The notes under the pieces are model-generated. The model was not told the origin of the DNA, did no database searches, and saw only the letters and a list, made by a program, of their open reading frames with translations. A DNA stretch of 64,000 nucleotides. It comes from Colius striatus. Its lineage: Eukaryota > Chordata > Aves > Coliiformes > Coliidae. The translations under genes and the position numbers were made by a program. The stretch's first letter is position 1. Every line of letters starts with the position of its first letter. The stretch spans positions 93,516,362 to 93,580,361 of the forward strand of contig NC_084759.1 of the NCBI RefSeq assembly GCF_028858725.1. The letters run 5' to 3'. Positions 9,712 through 23,230 of the stretch are shown here, one piece after another.

Positions 9712-12700
9712 TAGCAATTCAGATAATTCTTGGTATCCTGCATGTCCTCTGCAAGAGTGGCATTCTTAGGCCAGCAGACCCCACTTTCAGAAAGAAGTTC
9801 TTATAATATAGAGAAAAGATTACTATGTCAACTATTATGTTAACTTGGGCTTCTCAGGCAAAGCCATCATATAGCTTAGTCCCTTTGGTACTAGGCCACA
9901 GTCTGAGGTTAAGTCCCAGAAGAAGTTCTGCTTGGGTAAATCATTAACACTTCAGAGAACGCCGTGGCACCTCTCAGACAGACTTAACTCTAAGTCAGAC
10001 CATCATCTGGAGCGAGCAGCTTGTGTTTCGCCTGTCAAAAAGGTGCTGCTAAGTACCTAATGTGGTCCATCTCTTTTTAGGCCAGAGAGGTTGCCATGGT
10101 AACTTATTCGAATGTAGATAGATATGATTTTGAGTCATCATAAGAGCCCGGCTTTGATAGTACAAGGTTTGGATTGACAGCCAGTACTGCATATTGTGTA
10201 GGTTGGCACGCCTCTGGACCAGAAGGTCCTGGAATTGCTGCTGTTGCTGCCGGATGAGGCTTGCTATGGAAAAAAAAAAGTGCATCTCCCTGAGTTTTCT
10301 CTACTAGTCTCTTGAATAGCAGCTGTGTATTCGTTGGTGTTCTCACTCTGTACAGAGGCAGGTTGAAGACCACACTCCCAAGTATGACAAGTTCCTCACT
10401 CCAGTTTAAAAGTCCTTCCCTGAAACAATAGAGTGTTTAGGGGGAAGAAGCTTCTGGGAAAAAGGTTATGTTACTTGTTTCAGGAGAAATGTATACTATA
10501 AAGTTATATCACAGAAGTCCTGCTGAAACCATTTTCCACGATAAATACATTTGTACATGTATCCTGAAGAACTATGATTCCTTAAAACTTCTACAAATCA
10601 AGTGCTACTGTGATATGCCCATTTACCAAATGAGAATTTGGTATTTGCCAAATGGGAACTTCTCTACATCCTCAGTTCCAAAATTCCAGAGTTTTCTGTT
10701 TTCCCTGTGTTTGAAACAATCAAAAAGACATTATGTTACTTTCATCTTAAGGTTTCATTCACATCTGAAAGGACTAGTACAGCACAATTAACGTCTCTTT
10801 AAAAATTTGTATTTGGTTCTGCTAATTGTGACATAGCAAAGTTGAATAAGTCTACACCTGTTCTGTTTAAAATTTTTTGCTCCTCTGTACGAATTTCTGG
10901 AAGAAATCCTGCAAAAGCCCAAACTGTCCTAAATCCTTTTAAAATTAGGTCTTTCATTGAGAGCTTCTTTTGAAGCTTATCTAGTGATGCAAAATACAAC
11001 TTAATTACTCTATAGTCGTGCAGCAGAATGCATGTCTTTGCTGGCTAAAATGAAAACTTTATTCTCTGTGTCAGGAGAAAGCTGCTTCTTCTCTTTCTGG
11101 ATGGATAGTGTCTATGAAGTTCCAGTACATGACGTTTGCAGTATCCTGACTTCAAAAATCTATTCAAGAAAGTTCTTGGAAGTATATTTTGCTAGGTGCC
11201 TACATGACCATAAAATCTCCTTCTAACAATAAAAAAAAACCTTGTGACAAGTTTTAAATTACAGTTCTCTAAACTTGGAGCTTACAGCATTTCACCATAC
11301 TAAGAAACCATTCTTCGAGCACTAGAAGCAAGACTGCTTGGTTACCTGTTTCTTTTTCCTCCCAAGTCCTCTATCCCCTCTCAGTCCAGTATATTATTTC
11401 AGGTTTTCTGGTTCCCTTTAACTACTCCTAAGCTCCAACATGTGACCTGCACTATCTGTTGAGCAAAAGGGACTGTGAACTGTGACTTATTTAGTGTTAC
11501 ATGTGCAGCTTGACCAGTTTTCTGACCAAACAGAAGCATTAACAGTTCAGCTTTTCCCAAGGTGAGAAACAGTTAACTAATTAAACAGAATCAATCCTCA
11601 ACCCAGCCACCAATTTTCACAAAACTTCTTTGAACCTTTTTGTATTTGAGATCTCTGCCCCCAACAGGTCTGTGAAATTGTTAGGTAGTCGATTATTAAA
11701 GAACTATTTGAAGAGACGGACTGAGGGTCTAATTGAGAGGCAGTCCACTCAGCCTTATGAAACCAAAATAAAAATGAAAAATATTCTTTCTTTCCAAGAC
11801 GCATGTAAAACAAATCAGCTGTGTGTACATTCTCTTTCTATAATGTATATTTCAGACTCAGTTCCCTGGCTATCCACACTGTTGTGGACCTTGAGCATGT
11901 TCTGAGGCATCACTAATATAGGCTAATTGCTATGTGCGCCAGCGCTCCTTTTTTTTATAGGGCATGTTTTTTAGGGGCCTGCAGTTTCACCTTCACCAGC
12001 TATTCCAGGTTACTGGCAAGGCAGCCATGGTTGGTGCTGACCTAATGCAGAGAATACCTCTGCCCACCTCATCATGACCACTACTGCATGCCAGTGGTAC
12101 AGTCACCCAGGACTGAAGGTATCAAGTCCCACAGGGGTAGTCCTGCCAGAATGGAGCTACTAAAATAGCATATCAGCTGCCAGGCAGGGTATATCCCTGA
12201 AGTATTCCAGCTGTAAGTTCCCCAGGCTGCCTGGGGGCGGGGGGTGTGGGGGCAGAATGCCACAAATACCTGTGGGAGAGGCACATTATATGGACACAAG
12301 TCTGTAACCAGTGAGGGAAGAATAATGTCATACAAACAATTTGGTGCTGGCCTGCCAACCAGCCCGATTTCTCTGTGTTTAAGTCGGGTCCCAGTTGCCT
12401 TTAGAAGTGTAATAGGGTGGATGAGTCCATAAGGTCACTGGATGGTTTCCAGTGAGTAAGGCTGTCTTGACTCTGATGGACCTTACAGTTCTCCATCCTC
12501 ATTCTTTTTAAAGAGACTACTGGGGCTAACTCCTGGTGTTGGTGTTAGTGACTTCCACCCCAAAGTACCTTGTGCTGGGATTCTAAAATTAAACTACCTG
12601 CCTCCTGAACTGCAAGGATGAGTTAAAAAATTAACAAAACAAAACAAAAAGGTTGGAAAACTGATGGCTTTCAGGTCTCAGGAAATCAGAAAACTTTTCA

Positions 12701-15700
12701 AGGGGTCTGGTCCCCCGAAAAAGAATCTGGGGTAATGCATCCTTTCTTCCTCGGCTTCAGTCAGGAAGTCTGATTGTTCATTTTTTCAGCACAGATATGT
12801 TCATGAAAAGACCTTAGCAAAAATGCAAAAATGGCTTGAACCATCTCCAAATCAGTTCAAGAAATCCCGAGCTGGGCCAGATGCTTGTGTTTTGGCAACA
12901 CTTGGTGGGTAAGAACCGGCCCATAAGCATTACAGAATAGATTATTGGACTGTTCTTTCTTAGTGGTTTTCCCTCTGCAGGAGTGTGTATTGCTACGTGT
13001 TGTTTTATTAAGGTCAGTTCCAGGCTTTCTAAATTGAGTAAATCTATGACAAGACAAGATGCACAACTTGTACACTTGTGTACTACAGCTGCCTGAAACT
13101 CCTGCAGTCACACTGATTTGTTTAGGAGGTATTTAAACACCGGCAAAGTCATAACTACAGATAGCCTAAACTTTAGTCAAGTGTTACCAGCACCAATAAG
13201 TCTGGAGTGCATTTCTGAATAAAGTCTTAAATCTAGTTTAAATATAAATGTCTAAATCAGCATTTGGCTCTTAAGTGGGGCTTTCAAGATCCTGAACGTG
13301 TTGGACTACATTTTACTTCATTCACCACTGCTGACAATCACATTGCTTCTGTTATGTATTTGTGAATAGCATGGACCTCCTTCACGTCACCTTTTTCTGC
13401 CCCAGTACTAATTGTGGAAGGTGGATATCATTATGAGATGTATGGGGAAAAAGTGGCTTATATTGGGGATGATGGAATATTGGCAAGCAGTGGTAGCATA
13501 ATTGAAGATGAGGTGTGTTGTTTGTTTAAGTGTTGTGAAACTTGATTGTAACTGGAGGAGAAAAAGGACCTCGGCTGCTATTTCATTTGTTGCTGGGTTT
13601 TGTGCATTTGCCTTAGTGCTATGTCATAAATAGTATTTTAAACTGTTTCACAAGAAATCTGTCATTCACAAAAAATCTGTCATTTTTTAAATTGTAGGAT
13701 GGACTAGGTAAAGGCAGCAAGTCGGCAGAGATGTGAAAGCTTTCATTCAAGCAGCAGCTGCGCATGAAACTCACCATGCCAGCCACTGCACAAAACCACT
13801 TCTCTCTTCTCTGTTAAGTGCATTGCCCATAAATTCTTTCCCTTCTGGAGAATGAAATTGACGTAACTCCAGATAGCTAATATTTTTATGTGTGGGGCCC
13901 ATCAAGTTTATGAATGCACAGACTATCGTGCTTATGAGTGCACACATCATCGAGTTTATAAGCAGAGCACATAACAGTTATGCTCACAGCACATAAAGTT
14001 TATCTCTTGGTATGTAAAACTCAGTTATGAAAAAAAAAGCTGAAAAATTACTTTAAACCTTTTTTTTTTCATCCTTCCAATATACATATAATAGCAGGTC
14101 TTTCCACAATAAGTCTCAACTGAACTTTGTGTGTATTGACAGAGGAATATTTTAAAGATATTGCTACAGCTATGTGAAATTGGACTACTCTAGACAAATT
14201 TTAGGCAGAACACAATTTTGAAGACTTGGAGTTAAAAATTACAACAAAGATAAATGAAAAGCATATAGAAAATTCAAAGTGCCTAAAAACTAAATTGTGA
14301 ACGCTCTTATCAAAATCCCACTAACTTCAGAGAAAATCCCAAACACATTGATTTTTAAGTTGCTTTTAACACCTTATCTTTGCTGTAGCCAAGATGCATC
14401 TGTAGTAGTATATTAAAAAATGCAGTAACATACCTGCTCTGATTTTTCAAGTTTTTAAATCTCATACTTGACACCCAGAAGTCCGAATTAATACATTTTC
14501 TGAAGAATGAGACTATATTAATGTAATAAAATACTAATTACACAGTGCCAATTGTATACGTGAGAGACCAATAAAAAACAGTACTTAAATTTGCACAGAT
14601 ACTTTATATCTGGAATGGACAGAGTGTACAGTTTTCTTTCCTACCTGAATCAGAGCACAGAACACTATGTTGCTTAGCTTTTCTGTTTGCTAATTATTAA
14701 CTCTCTGTTCCATTCTTAAATACCATTCTTAACTACTACATTAATGCCAGTAGCCACTGAGCAGAGCATGTTCCTTCCAAATACACTGAAAAGCTAGCTA
14801 CTCCAATCAAATGCTCAACTATATTCAGTGCCAGGCTTTGGGAGCTATTTGAGTTGTGCTATGGGAAGTTACTCACTCTTTATTAAATTAGGCAGAGTCT
14901 TAATACTACAAAACGTCAAAGGATGTATCTACGATGTAAAGCAAGGGCTGATAGCATCAACCCAAGAAAGTGTAGCAAAAGCAGTATTTATCAAAAGAAG
15001 CCTGAGGCCCAAGGCTAGTCTTATAGACATTTCTATTGCCGAGGCTGAAACTCTTGTCTATTACCTCCTTATACCTCAGAGGGGTTTTTTTTCCCACCAT
15101 TTGTACCTATCCCCTCACCCACAGTAACCCTCTTCCTTGTCCTCTCACATTCAGTGAGATACCTATCTCCTCCACACCTCAGCAGTAGCAGCAGCAATGC
15201 TAAAGAGACAGAAGAAATATTCTCCCCACTGGAGCTGTGGGTGCTCAGAACTCAGATGCCACCGTGTGCTGGAGCAAGCAACTTAAATTAGCCCGCTGCT
15301 CCATTAATTGGAGAAGGAGGAACTGGAAATTTAGCAAAGTTTCTACTGTGCACGGGCAGCTGAGACTCTTTGGACACTCATAATTTTGCTTGGAGAATAT
15401 AATAAGAAGGATTCTCCTCTTAAGCCCTGAGGTGAGAACCAAGACCCAGTTTCAAATAGGTCTGCACCAAAGCCTGGCACTGAATATAATCCATTTATTT
15501 AAAAGGTGTGTAGTCACTGAGACCAGACTGTCTTGTATGCAGAGCCATATTCTACACATGTGGAATGCATTGGGTGTCTTGGACATGTTGTACTTGTGAG
15601 CATGATGGTCAGAGCCTTGAGCACTCATACTACGAGATTTGGGGTAAACCTGAAAGGAACAGAAAAAGTCTCTCTGACAGTAGGGCAGCACCTATATTTA

Positions 15701-16837
15701 TTAAAACTTGGTTCCAGAGGACTGACTTTTCAGTTAAAAGTCTAAGGGTTTTACAGAAATTTAAAAGAATGTGTTTCCTCCTAACTTAATTCTAAGAAAC
15801 CTTTCTGGCCTTGTTTTTTTGGGCTTTGGGGTGGCTTGGGGTTGTTTTTTTGTCTGCGCGTGTCCAGAACATGCTTGTTTGTTTGTTTGTTTGTTTTCCA
15901 TTGTTTATAGGTTTGCCAAGCTTTAACTACTTGGAAGACATTTTCTTTCCTGAGTGTTGATTCAGCCTGGTTTTTTTCTTGTTTCTTTTTTTTTTTTTTA
16001 AGAGGAAGGAATGTGGGGAATTTGGAGTTATTTTGGAAAGGGTAACATTATGGTAGGTAAAATTTTTAAGCAACTGCAAACCAAACACAAGTTTAAAGAG
16101 TGAAAACAGCAGCAAATGTATTTCTAGCTTAGATTTTCACAAGAAAAACTTTTAAATGTCATTTTAATTTTGCTTTTCAGGGCAATGAAATCAACGTATA
16201 ATAAATCATGATAAATATCCCAACTCTGTGTCATTGATTTAGCCAAATTGCAGATGGCAACTTCCTAGCCAAAGAGCCAACAATCTAAAATCTTTTTCAG
16301 GGATCAGACATGTGTCGCTGCATGTGTTCCACAGAAGAAAAAACCATTTCTTAAAAGTTACTTCTGAATTAGGGACATTTTCCAAGCATTTGTTATTCTT
16401 TTTATGAACAAAGTTTCATAAACTACAAAAAGAGGGCTTTCTGCAACAGCTTCTTAGTTGTATTGTGAAATTCTGTCAGTGACTTTGCCACAGTTAGTTC
16501 TGAGGCAAAAGGTGTTAAGTCACTGCTTCTTCAGAGCTGATAGAAGCACCTTATAGTTTGATATGACACCCAAAGTACATCTCCTTCTACGTGTTTCATT
16601 TTATGGTTATAGGAAGAAAAAAACATTTATTTGAATAAAATTAAGCTATCCATAAATTAATCATATTCCTAGTCAATTGCCGAGGTTTGTGGATGATACA
16701 GATTTTACATCTGTGGTACACAGATCACAATTAATTTCTAGAGTTTACATACTACTGATGGAGCCATCAGCCCTTCCTAGCTGCCTAGTCTTCTAAATAC
16801 TATCAACATTCCAGTCTCATACTTTTTGGAGGAGAGA
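9712..16837. other. Intergenic stretch without a confirmed gene
   Basis: No CR1 element, RNA gene or conserved exon is recognised. The only coding-like piece is the orphan open stretch at 13366-13545 (listed separately). A (GTTT)n run lies at about 15875-15897. The other open frames are short and their residue composition is not protein-like. Confidence 0.55.
13366..13545 (+). other. Orphan coding-like open stretch, possible exon or decayed CDS
   Basis: A 60-codon frame is open from 13366 to a TGA near 13543. Its middle part, 13408-13512, translates to a protein-like segment containing VEGGYHYEMYGEKVAYIGDD. This segment is framed by an acceptor-like TTTTTCTGCCCCAG (ending 13405) and followed by GTGTGT (13513). 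I do not recognise the protein. It may be an unannotated exon, a decayed retrocopy or chance. There is no supporting neighbouring exon. Confidence 0.25.
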
Positions 16838-17185
16838 CATAGAATCACGGAATGGTAGGGGTTGGAAGAGACCTCTAGAGATCATCCAGTCCAACCCCTT
16901 GCTAAAGCAGCTTTACCTCAAGTCACACAGGAACACATCCAGGTGGGTTTGAAAACCTCCAGAGAAGGAGACTGCACAACCTCCCCAGGCAGTCTGTGCC
17001 AGGACTTCCTCACTCCCACAACAAAGAAGTTTATCCTTCCGTTCAAATGGAGTTTCCTGTGTTCCAGCTTGTGCCAGTTATCCCTTGTCCTGACACTGAG
17101 CACTACAAAGACTCACACCATCCTCTTGACATTTGCTCTTTAGGTATTTGTAAGTGTAGATGAGGTTCCCGCTCAGTCTTCTCAT
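16838..17185 (-). mobile_element. CR1 LINE 3' fragment
   Basis: Starts ATAGAATCACGGAATGG and continues with the standard antisense CR1 3' region (TTGGAAGAGACCTCTAGAG, GATCATCCAGTCCAACCCC, then AAAACCTCCAGAGAAGGAGA). It is inserted in antisense orientation relative to the plus strand and heavily 5'-truncated, as is normal for CR1. It contains no functional ORF. Confidence 0.93.
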
Positions 17186-18854
17186 TGGGGCTTAGACCTA
17201 CCACCTCCAAAATGGCACAGAATTTGCAACAGAAATGTCAATGGCAGAAGACTAGGTTATGAATAGTTAGACCCAAAAAATCCTTCAAGACTATTACTAA
17301 GGGTGTAAGATAAGTTTGTGATGACAGTAATCAGTACTAGAGCAGTTTGACATTGATACAGCACTATATACAATTTTATATTACCAAGCATGAGTCGTGT
17401 TTTTTACTGCATCAGTAGAGGTATTTCCATTTTAAACATTTGCAGCAGAAAAATAATGACTTTATTTTCTTCCGACTTACATTGTTTTCCTTTCCTTCAT
17501 GGCCTCACAAGCCAAATTTCACATTTTGCATTATAATTTTGTAGCATTTCAACTGGCAACTAACAGAAAATATCTTTTCCTTCATGCTATATAAGTAAAA
17601 AATAACTGATTTTGATTGTTTCCCAATAACTTTTGGGCTGAAACAAAGCAACACAATACTAGTTCAAAAGATTCTGTGAAAAGTTTTTTTTTTTAATTAT
17701 GAAAAAAGATTAAAAAAGGATATTCAACTACAACCTTAGCTAACACAGTCCAATGCATCGAGCTTTATAATCTGGCGAATGTGCAACAGCTGAAGTAAGA
17801 TGAGCACCTTTGATACAGTCTATTTTCAGGTTGTCTTTATGCAAATGAGTAAAAAGGTTTTCATTCAGCCTGTTCTACCATACATCTAAAAGAACTTCTG
17901 AGTACAAACACAAAGGGAGGAATTTACATTTTCTTCTTCTCATCTAAGAGTTGTGCTCCCTCTTGCATTACTACCTCTCACATTTGCACTCTCGTTTTTT
18001 CTGTTTCTCTCAATGGCAGTGGCCACCTGAAAACAAGCCCGAAATGTTTTGGACAATTGATAGAGACTTTCCTTTTGTTTTTGGAGAAGGATTTTGATGT
18101 GGCCTTTTCTCCTACAAGGAGTATGTGCTCACTCCTTCTTTTCTTGCTAAGTAATTCCCTCTCCTTAGTGTACCTTTGTAGCTAGCAGCTGTTCCAGTCA
18201 TCACCAGCGGAACCCTCAGACACTGGCATGCCTCCCCTGCAGAGGGCTGGTGTTAGATATTTGCACACAGGTGACCTACTTCACTGCCTAACTGGTTTTG
18301 ACACTATTTTCCAGCTATATGGATTAAGATTTTTTTCTTCCTGAAGTCACCAGTCTTTACTTAACCTTGATGGCTCTGAATCACATCATAATGATAAACC
18401 TCATGGCCTCTTAATCTGCTCTTTTCTATAGTGTTTGCATGAAGAACTGTTATATTGGAATTTAAAACTCGTCTACTTTGGTATGTGGTTTCCAGCAGAA
18501 GCCAAGAGAGGATGCCCAAGGAAGAGCTTACAAACATGGTAAGCATGTTGTCCCCAAACACTCCCAGTGTCCAGTAATCTGTGGTTTGGAGGCCTCTGCA
18601 GTGTGGACAACGGGTGATGTTTTCTTATTTAACAGCCCTTATATTTAATTGATTTCTATCCTACTAATTTGGTTGGTTGGGTTTATCTCCCAGTCCTTTA
18701 GCATCTTGCAGCATCTTCCAGTATCTTGCAGCAAAGATTTCCACAGCCTAAAATGAGGTAGAGAAACCATCTTTTTGTTTTGAGCATGCTCCCTACCAGC
18801 TTCATTCATATCCTTAGTACTCACTCAAACTGGAAAAAGACAGTAACGGTGTCT
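17186..18854. other. Intergenic stretch, nothing recognised
   Basis: No gene or transposon recognised. A short 10-bp tandem array (GCATCTTGCA-type, three copies, 18701-18730) is the only repeat noted. The right part may already belong to the old CR1/L3-like copy that becomes recognisable from about 18855. Confidence 0.55.
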
Positions 18855-19620
18855 CCATCTTCATTGTATCTCTGCCACTGGTGATTTGGTAGACGTCTGT
18901 TCTATCTCCCCTCTGTCACTTGTTTTTTAGTGTTAAAAGCCCATAGGTACACCTCATACTGAACCATTCTCTTTCTTTGGATATCCTCACCAAAACTTTT
19001 CTGAATAATTTCCAGTTCTCTTATGCCTTTTTTGAGATGTGAAGTAAAGAACTGTACATTCTACTCAATATGCAGAGAACTATGGATTAATACCGGGGCG
19101 GATGTGTTACAATGTCCTCTATTTTCTTCTCTGTTCCACTCTTAATCATTCCAAATACTTTGTTTTCACGAGTAAAAGGGAACAGTTTGGTGACATTCTC
19201 ATAGAAATATTCATCAGAACCCAAAGATCTCATTTGTGAGTGGAAGAACAGCTTACAGTCCATCTTTGTATATTTTTTTTGCCCCATGTGTACTGCTTTA
19301 CACAACTACATAATATCTGATATTTTATTATCTAGTCACTCAGTCTTGTAAGGTCTTTCTTCAGTTCTTCACAGTCAGACTTTTTACTGCGTGACAATTT
19401 GTCCTCTAAATTTCCTTTACCTGAATAGTTTAATATCATTAGCAATCTGTGATCTCTCACTGCTCACCCTCTTTTTCCAGATCATTTATGAATACATTAA
19501 GCAGCATAAGTCATAGCAGAGGTCCCTGCAGACTCCTCTTGTGATCTCCCTCTTCTATGAAAACTGACCTTTTATTTCTGTTCCCTGTCATTTAGCCATT
19601 TTTTTATTCATTCCTCTTGC
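18855..19620 (-). mobile_element. Ancient, highly diverged CR1/L3-like LINE fragment
   Basis: Blocks such as CAGTTCTTCACAGTC, CTCACTGCTCACCC and CCAGATCATTTATGAATA in this order match the antisense ORF2 3' part of old amniote CR1/L3 elements known from turtles, crocodilians and mammals. Many indels separate the blocks, so the copy is very old. Frames are broken throughout; boundaries are approximate. Confidence 0.65.
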
Positions 19621-21698
19621 TTCTTGTTGCACAAAGGTGGGTTTTGTTTTTTTTTTTTCCTCTTTTCTTGTCTTTTTTTCTTCTTTTAAATGAAGTTTCG
19701 TCTAGGAATCGCATTGGCCCTGGGAAATCCCAGTAACCTTTAAGCATGAGATCTCTCTTATCTGTGTATATGGTAAAATTATCAAATAATTACAGAGGTG
19801 CAGTAGTTGATATAATGCAACAAAAGCTGTGTTGTCTTCCTCTGTGTGCTGTATTTATATATGTGCTCAGTGATTCTGCTGTGAAGGACAGATATTACTT
19901 ACTTGCTCAGCACATACAACACAAGAGGATCACTTATTTATTGTTAGCTGGGTCTTCACATTTGCCTTCCCTACTCTTTTATCAGGGGAGAGGTCAGACA
20001 CTACAGGTAGTACTTCAGCTTTTTTGACATCTGAGTTGTCTTCGGACTCCTGGATGAAGGCCACCTGGTCACCATGATGTCTTGTTTATTTTATCTGTTT
20101 GTTCTCTAACTTCTTCTGCCTTGCATTTATATTTTACATAGATCTGCTAAATTCCCCATAATCCAAAGTTCTGGCATGGATTTCTCTAAGCTTTTGCACT
20201 GTGAACACAAATGCAAGAACATGAATGTAGTCTATTCCCCTCTGGTTTTGCTTTCTCTGAATGTTCCTTTCACACCTTGATGGTCTACAGGCACCATCCA
20301 CTCTGTGGTGAGCCTCCTGGTCATGATACTTGGAAAAGGACCTGGGTTTTGTTTGGGGTTTTTGTTTTCCCCAGGCTTTCCGCAAATCATTCCTCAAGCT
20401 CAGTTGTGATCTGGCTTATCATATTAATGTAACAATTTATCAATCCATCTGTTTTCTGCATTTCCAAAAGAGTTTTTAAATGAAACCTTCTTGCTTCTAA
20501 TAACCTCCCTTACCTTGTTGTTTAGGCATGCTAGCTTCCTCTTCTTCTATATATTTAAAATGTTATGAGAAGCTGGAGTAGTCCATTATTAGCAAGAGGA
20601 TGAAAACTAGATTTCTCTTGAATACTACAGAATAGGCCTAAAGGTCAGAATTTACCTTGCAGAAGAGTTATTTTGCATCTTCCTGTCAACAGAAATTTTC
20701 TACAATGAAAGGATTCTTTCTCCTCTAATGTTCTTAGTCAATGCCAAGTCCTGCTCAATCAGCAACTGAGGATATATCTCTGCAATGTTGAAAGAGATCT
20801 ACAACTGAAAACTAGCATGTTTTTTAAGTAGAATCTTATACAGATATGTGCTTTATTGCCTTTGGAAATGATAAGACGTCTTTACTGTGTATCTGTATCT
20901 ATATAATTTCCATACGGTCCCTTACTTCAATTTAAAATACTGCCATCCAAAAAGAATGCATAGTGTCACTCAGTATTTTGTGATGGTATCTCATCCCCAC
21001 CATATCTAGAATATGCCAGTGGAAAAACTTGGTTTAGGGACAAAGTTACATAGTGTTATGTGACAAGAAAAAAATTAGAAAAGGTCTATGTAGTATCTCA
21101 ACTAGCTCCCCAGTCCAACAATTAGAATAGCAAGGTTGTAAATATCCAGTCATTTAACATACCTTAAATTGCATGCCAATTTACATAGTCCTTACAAATA
21201 GCAGAAAGAAATATCAGTGGATAAAAAATAATCCATAAATTGTAATTTTAGACTTGGAGTTTTAGAAGCTATTTATATCACATCAAAATGTAAACAGCTG
21301 AGGCTACTGATATCAGTTACTGTCAACTTTTTTTTAGTCATTTTTTTTCCAAATCAAGTCTAATTAAAAAAAAAAAAAAAAGTTCTGTTACATTCAAGTT
21401 TCCTTTGAGGCCACTACAAAACTTGAATATGCAAAGGTTGTTGATTTTAAAAGCCGATGTAAAATGTGAGGTTTATATTCCATTATTAGCAAGCCTGTAT
21501 GGTTGTTTCCCAAGAAAAACAGTACTTTCTGCTCTCTAAGTGGCTGCTCTCACCTAAGTATTGGGCTGAATGACCAAAGGAATATAAAAATTATCAAATG
21601 AGATCAAACTAGTGAGTTGATTGACCCAGTGACCCAAGATTTTGCTATCCACATAAGACTTGTCATAAAAAAACCATCATGGAGAGTTGCAGAATATC

Positions 21699-21855
21699 CA
21701 CAGAATCACAGAATTGTTTCAGCTGGAAAAGACCTTTAAGATCATCGAGCCCAGCCTTTGTCCCAGCCCATATCCCAAAGTACAACATGCAACTGTCTCT
21801 TAAACACCTTCAGGGATGGTGACTCGGCCACCTCCAAGATAAATCTGGGGCAACA
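21699..21855 (-). mobile_element. CR1 LINE 3' fragment
   Basis: Begins CACAGAATCACAGAATTG and continues AAAAGACCTTTAAGATCATCG, then CACCTTCAGGGATGGTGACTC: the antisense 3' end of a CR1 element. It is about 157 bp long and 5'-truncated. Confidence 0.9.
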
Positions 21856-23196
21856 TTTTTTTTGTTTACTATGACTGTGGATGTTTTCATTATCTATATA
21901 AAATATTGACTTCAAGTGCTATGAGCAGAATATGCAAGTTTCAGTAGGAGTGTGCAACTTACTTTCTACTGGTCTTACTGTACATACTTGTATCATGCCA
22001 TAGGCATCTGGCAACTTACCAAAGTTTCTTTGTATCAATCAGTTCTCACACAGAAGGCTGCAAATTTTACTATTTTCTTTTTTCTGCAACATTTTAAAAA
22101 ATACCAACTTGCACATCATAATACAGAATCTCACAACATTCAGTATCAACCCTTTATTTCTATAGTTTTTCTCTGATTCCAAAATTCTTCCTAATCAGGA
22201 TGAGGCCTTGCCTGTCAGTATTTTCTTATCCCAACAGACTCTTTCAGACTTTTTTTTTTAAAGTCTAAATCACTTGCTTTGTTTTATCCACTGTTGGTTT
22301 GTCACCCCATACATGTTTGATAACATTATGTTTCATATTTGTTAATACATTTGAGGGAGGTAAAGCTCAGTGCAATTTTCAGTCAGTTCAAGCCCTTTTT
22401 AAACTATCTAATGACCTCGACTCTGAGGTAATTCCCTTAAAAATTGTGCAGTTTCACTGGAAAATTAGTTAGTTCATTTTTAAATACCTTTGAAATTCCA
22501 TGACCAATATTATCTAGTTTATGGGATTATCCGCATTTAGTTTCTTTCCTATAACCGTTTCCTGCCTTTTCTGCGCCTGAGTTTCCAGCACTGCTTTGTT
22601 GCCTAGCATAGATAATATTAGGTATCTCTACATTTCCTGTGATGCGTCAGTTAGCAGTGGTTTTACCCTCTTTAGGGAAGTCCTCATCACACTGTCACTG
22701 AAGTTAACACAAAAGGCTCTGTAGGGTTCAATAGCACAGAATCTAATCCTTACTGTTTTTATGTTCCAGTGGCTCTAATTCTAGTGGCTCTAAGGTCCTC
22801 TAATTAACATGGACAAAAACATGTAACATCTGCGTTCGTCTACTCTGTTCATGTCTTTTTCCCCAGTCTTTGGGCGTTCACTTTTATTGTACCTCTCAGT
22901 TTTAACATGAGATACTCAGCTCAGTTTCATCTTGACTAGCTCTTCCCACTTTGACATTTGAACAAATAGGTGTGTTTTGTTGTCACTTGTAGTTTTTTCT
23001 TGTTTATATATATGTGTAGTTCTGTTAAGTCTGATATACTTTAAAGGACGAGTTTTAATGAAGCAGAAATTTCTGTGCAATGAGAGATGTTTTAGAAAGC
23101 ATTGATAAAATTGAATGTGTATACAGGCTCTACATGTGATACAGAGATTTTAATTTCTTTTTTATTGTCTTTCTCATTTCTGAGGTATTCAGAATA

Positions 23197-23230
23197 CCCA
23201 TCCAACCCTTAAGATTCTATGATTCTGTGA
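23197..23230 (+). mobile_element. CR1 3' tail remnant
   Basis: A short CCCATCCAACCCTTAAGATT followed by the octamer-like CTATGATTCTGTGA is the 3' terminal tail of a sense-oriented CR1. Only about 34 bp are recognisable. Confidence 0.65.
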
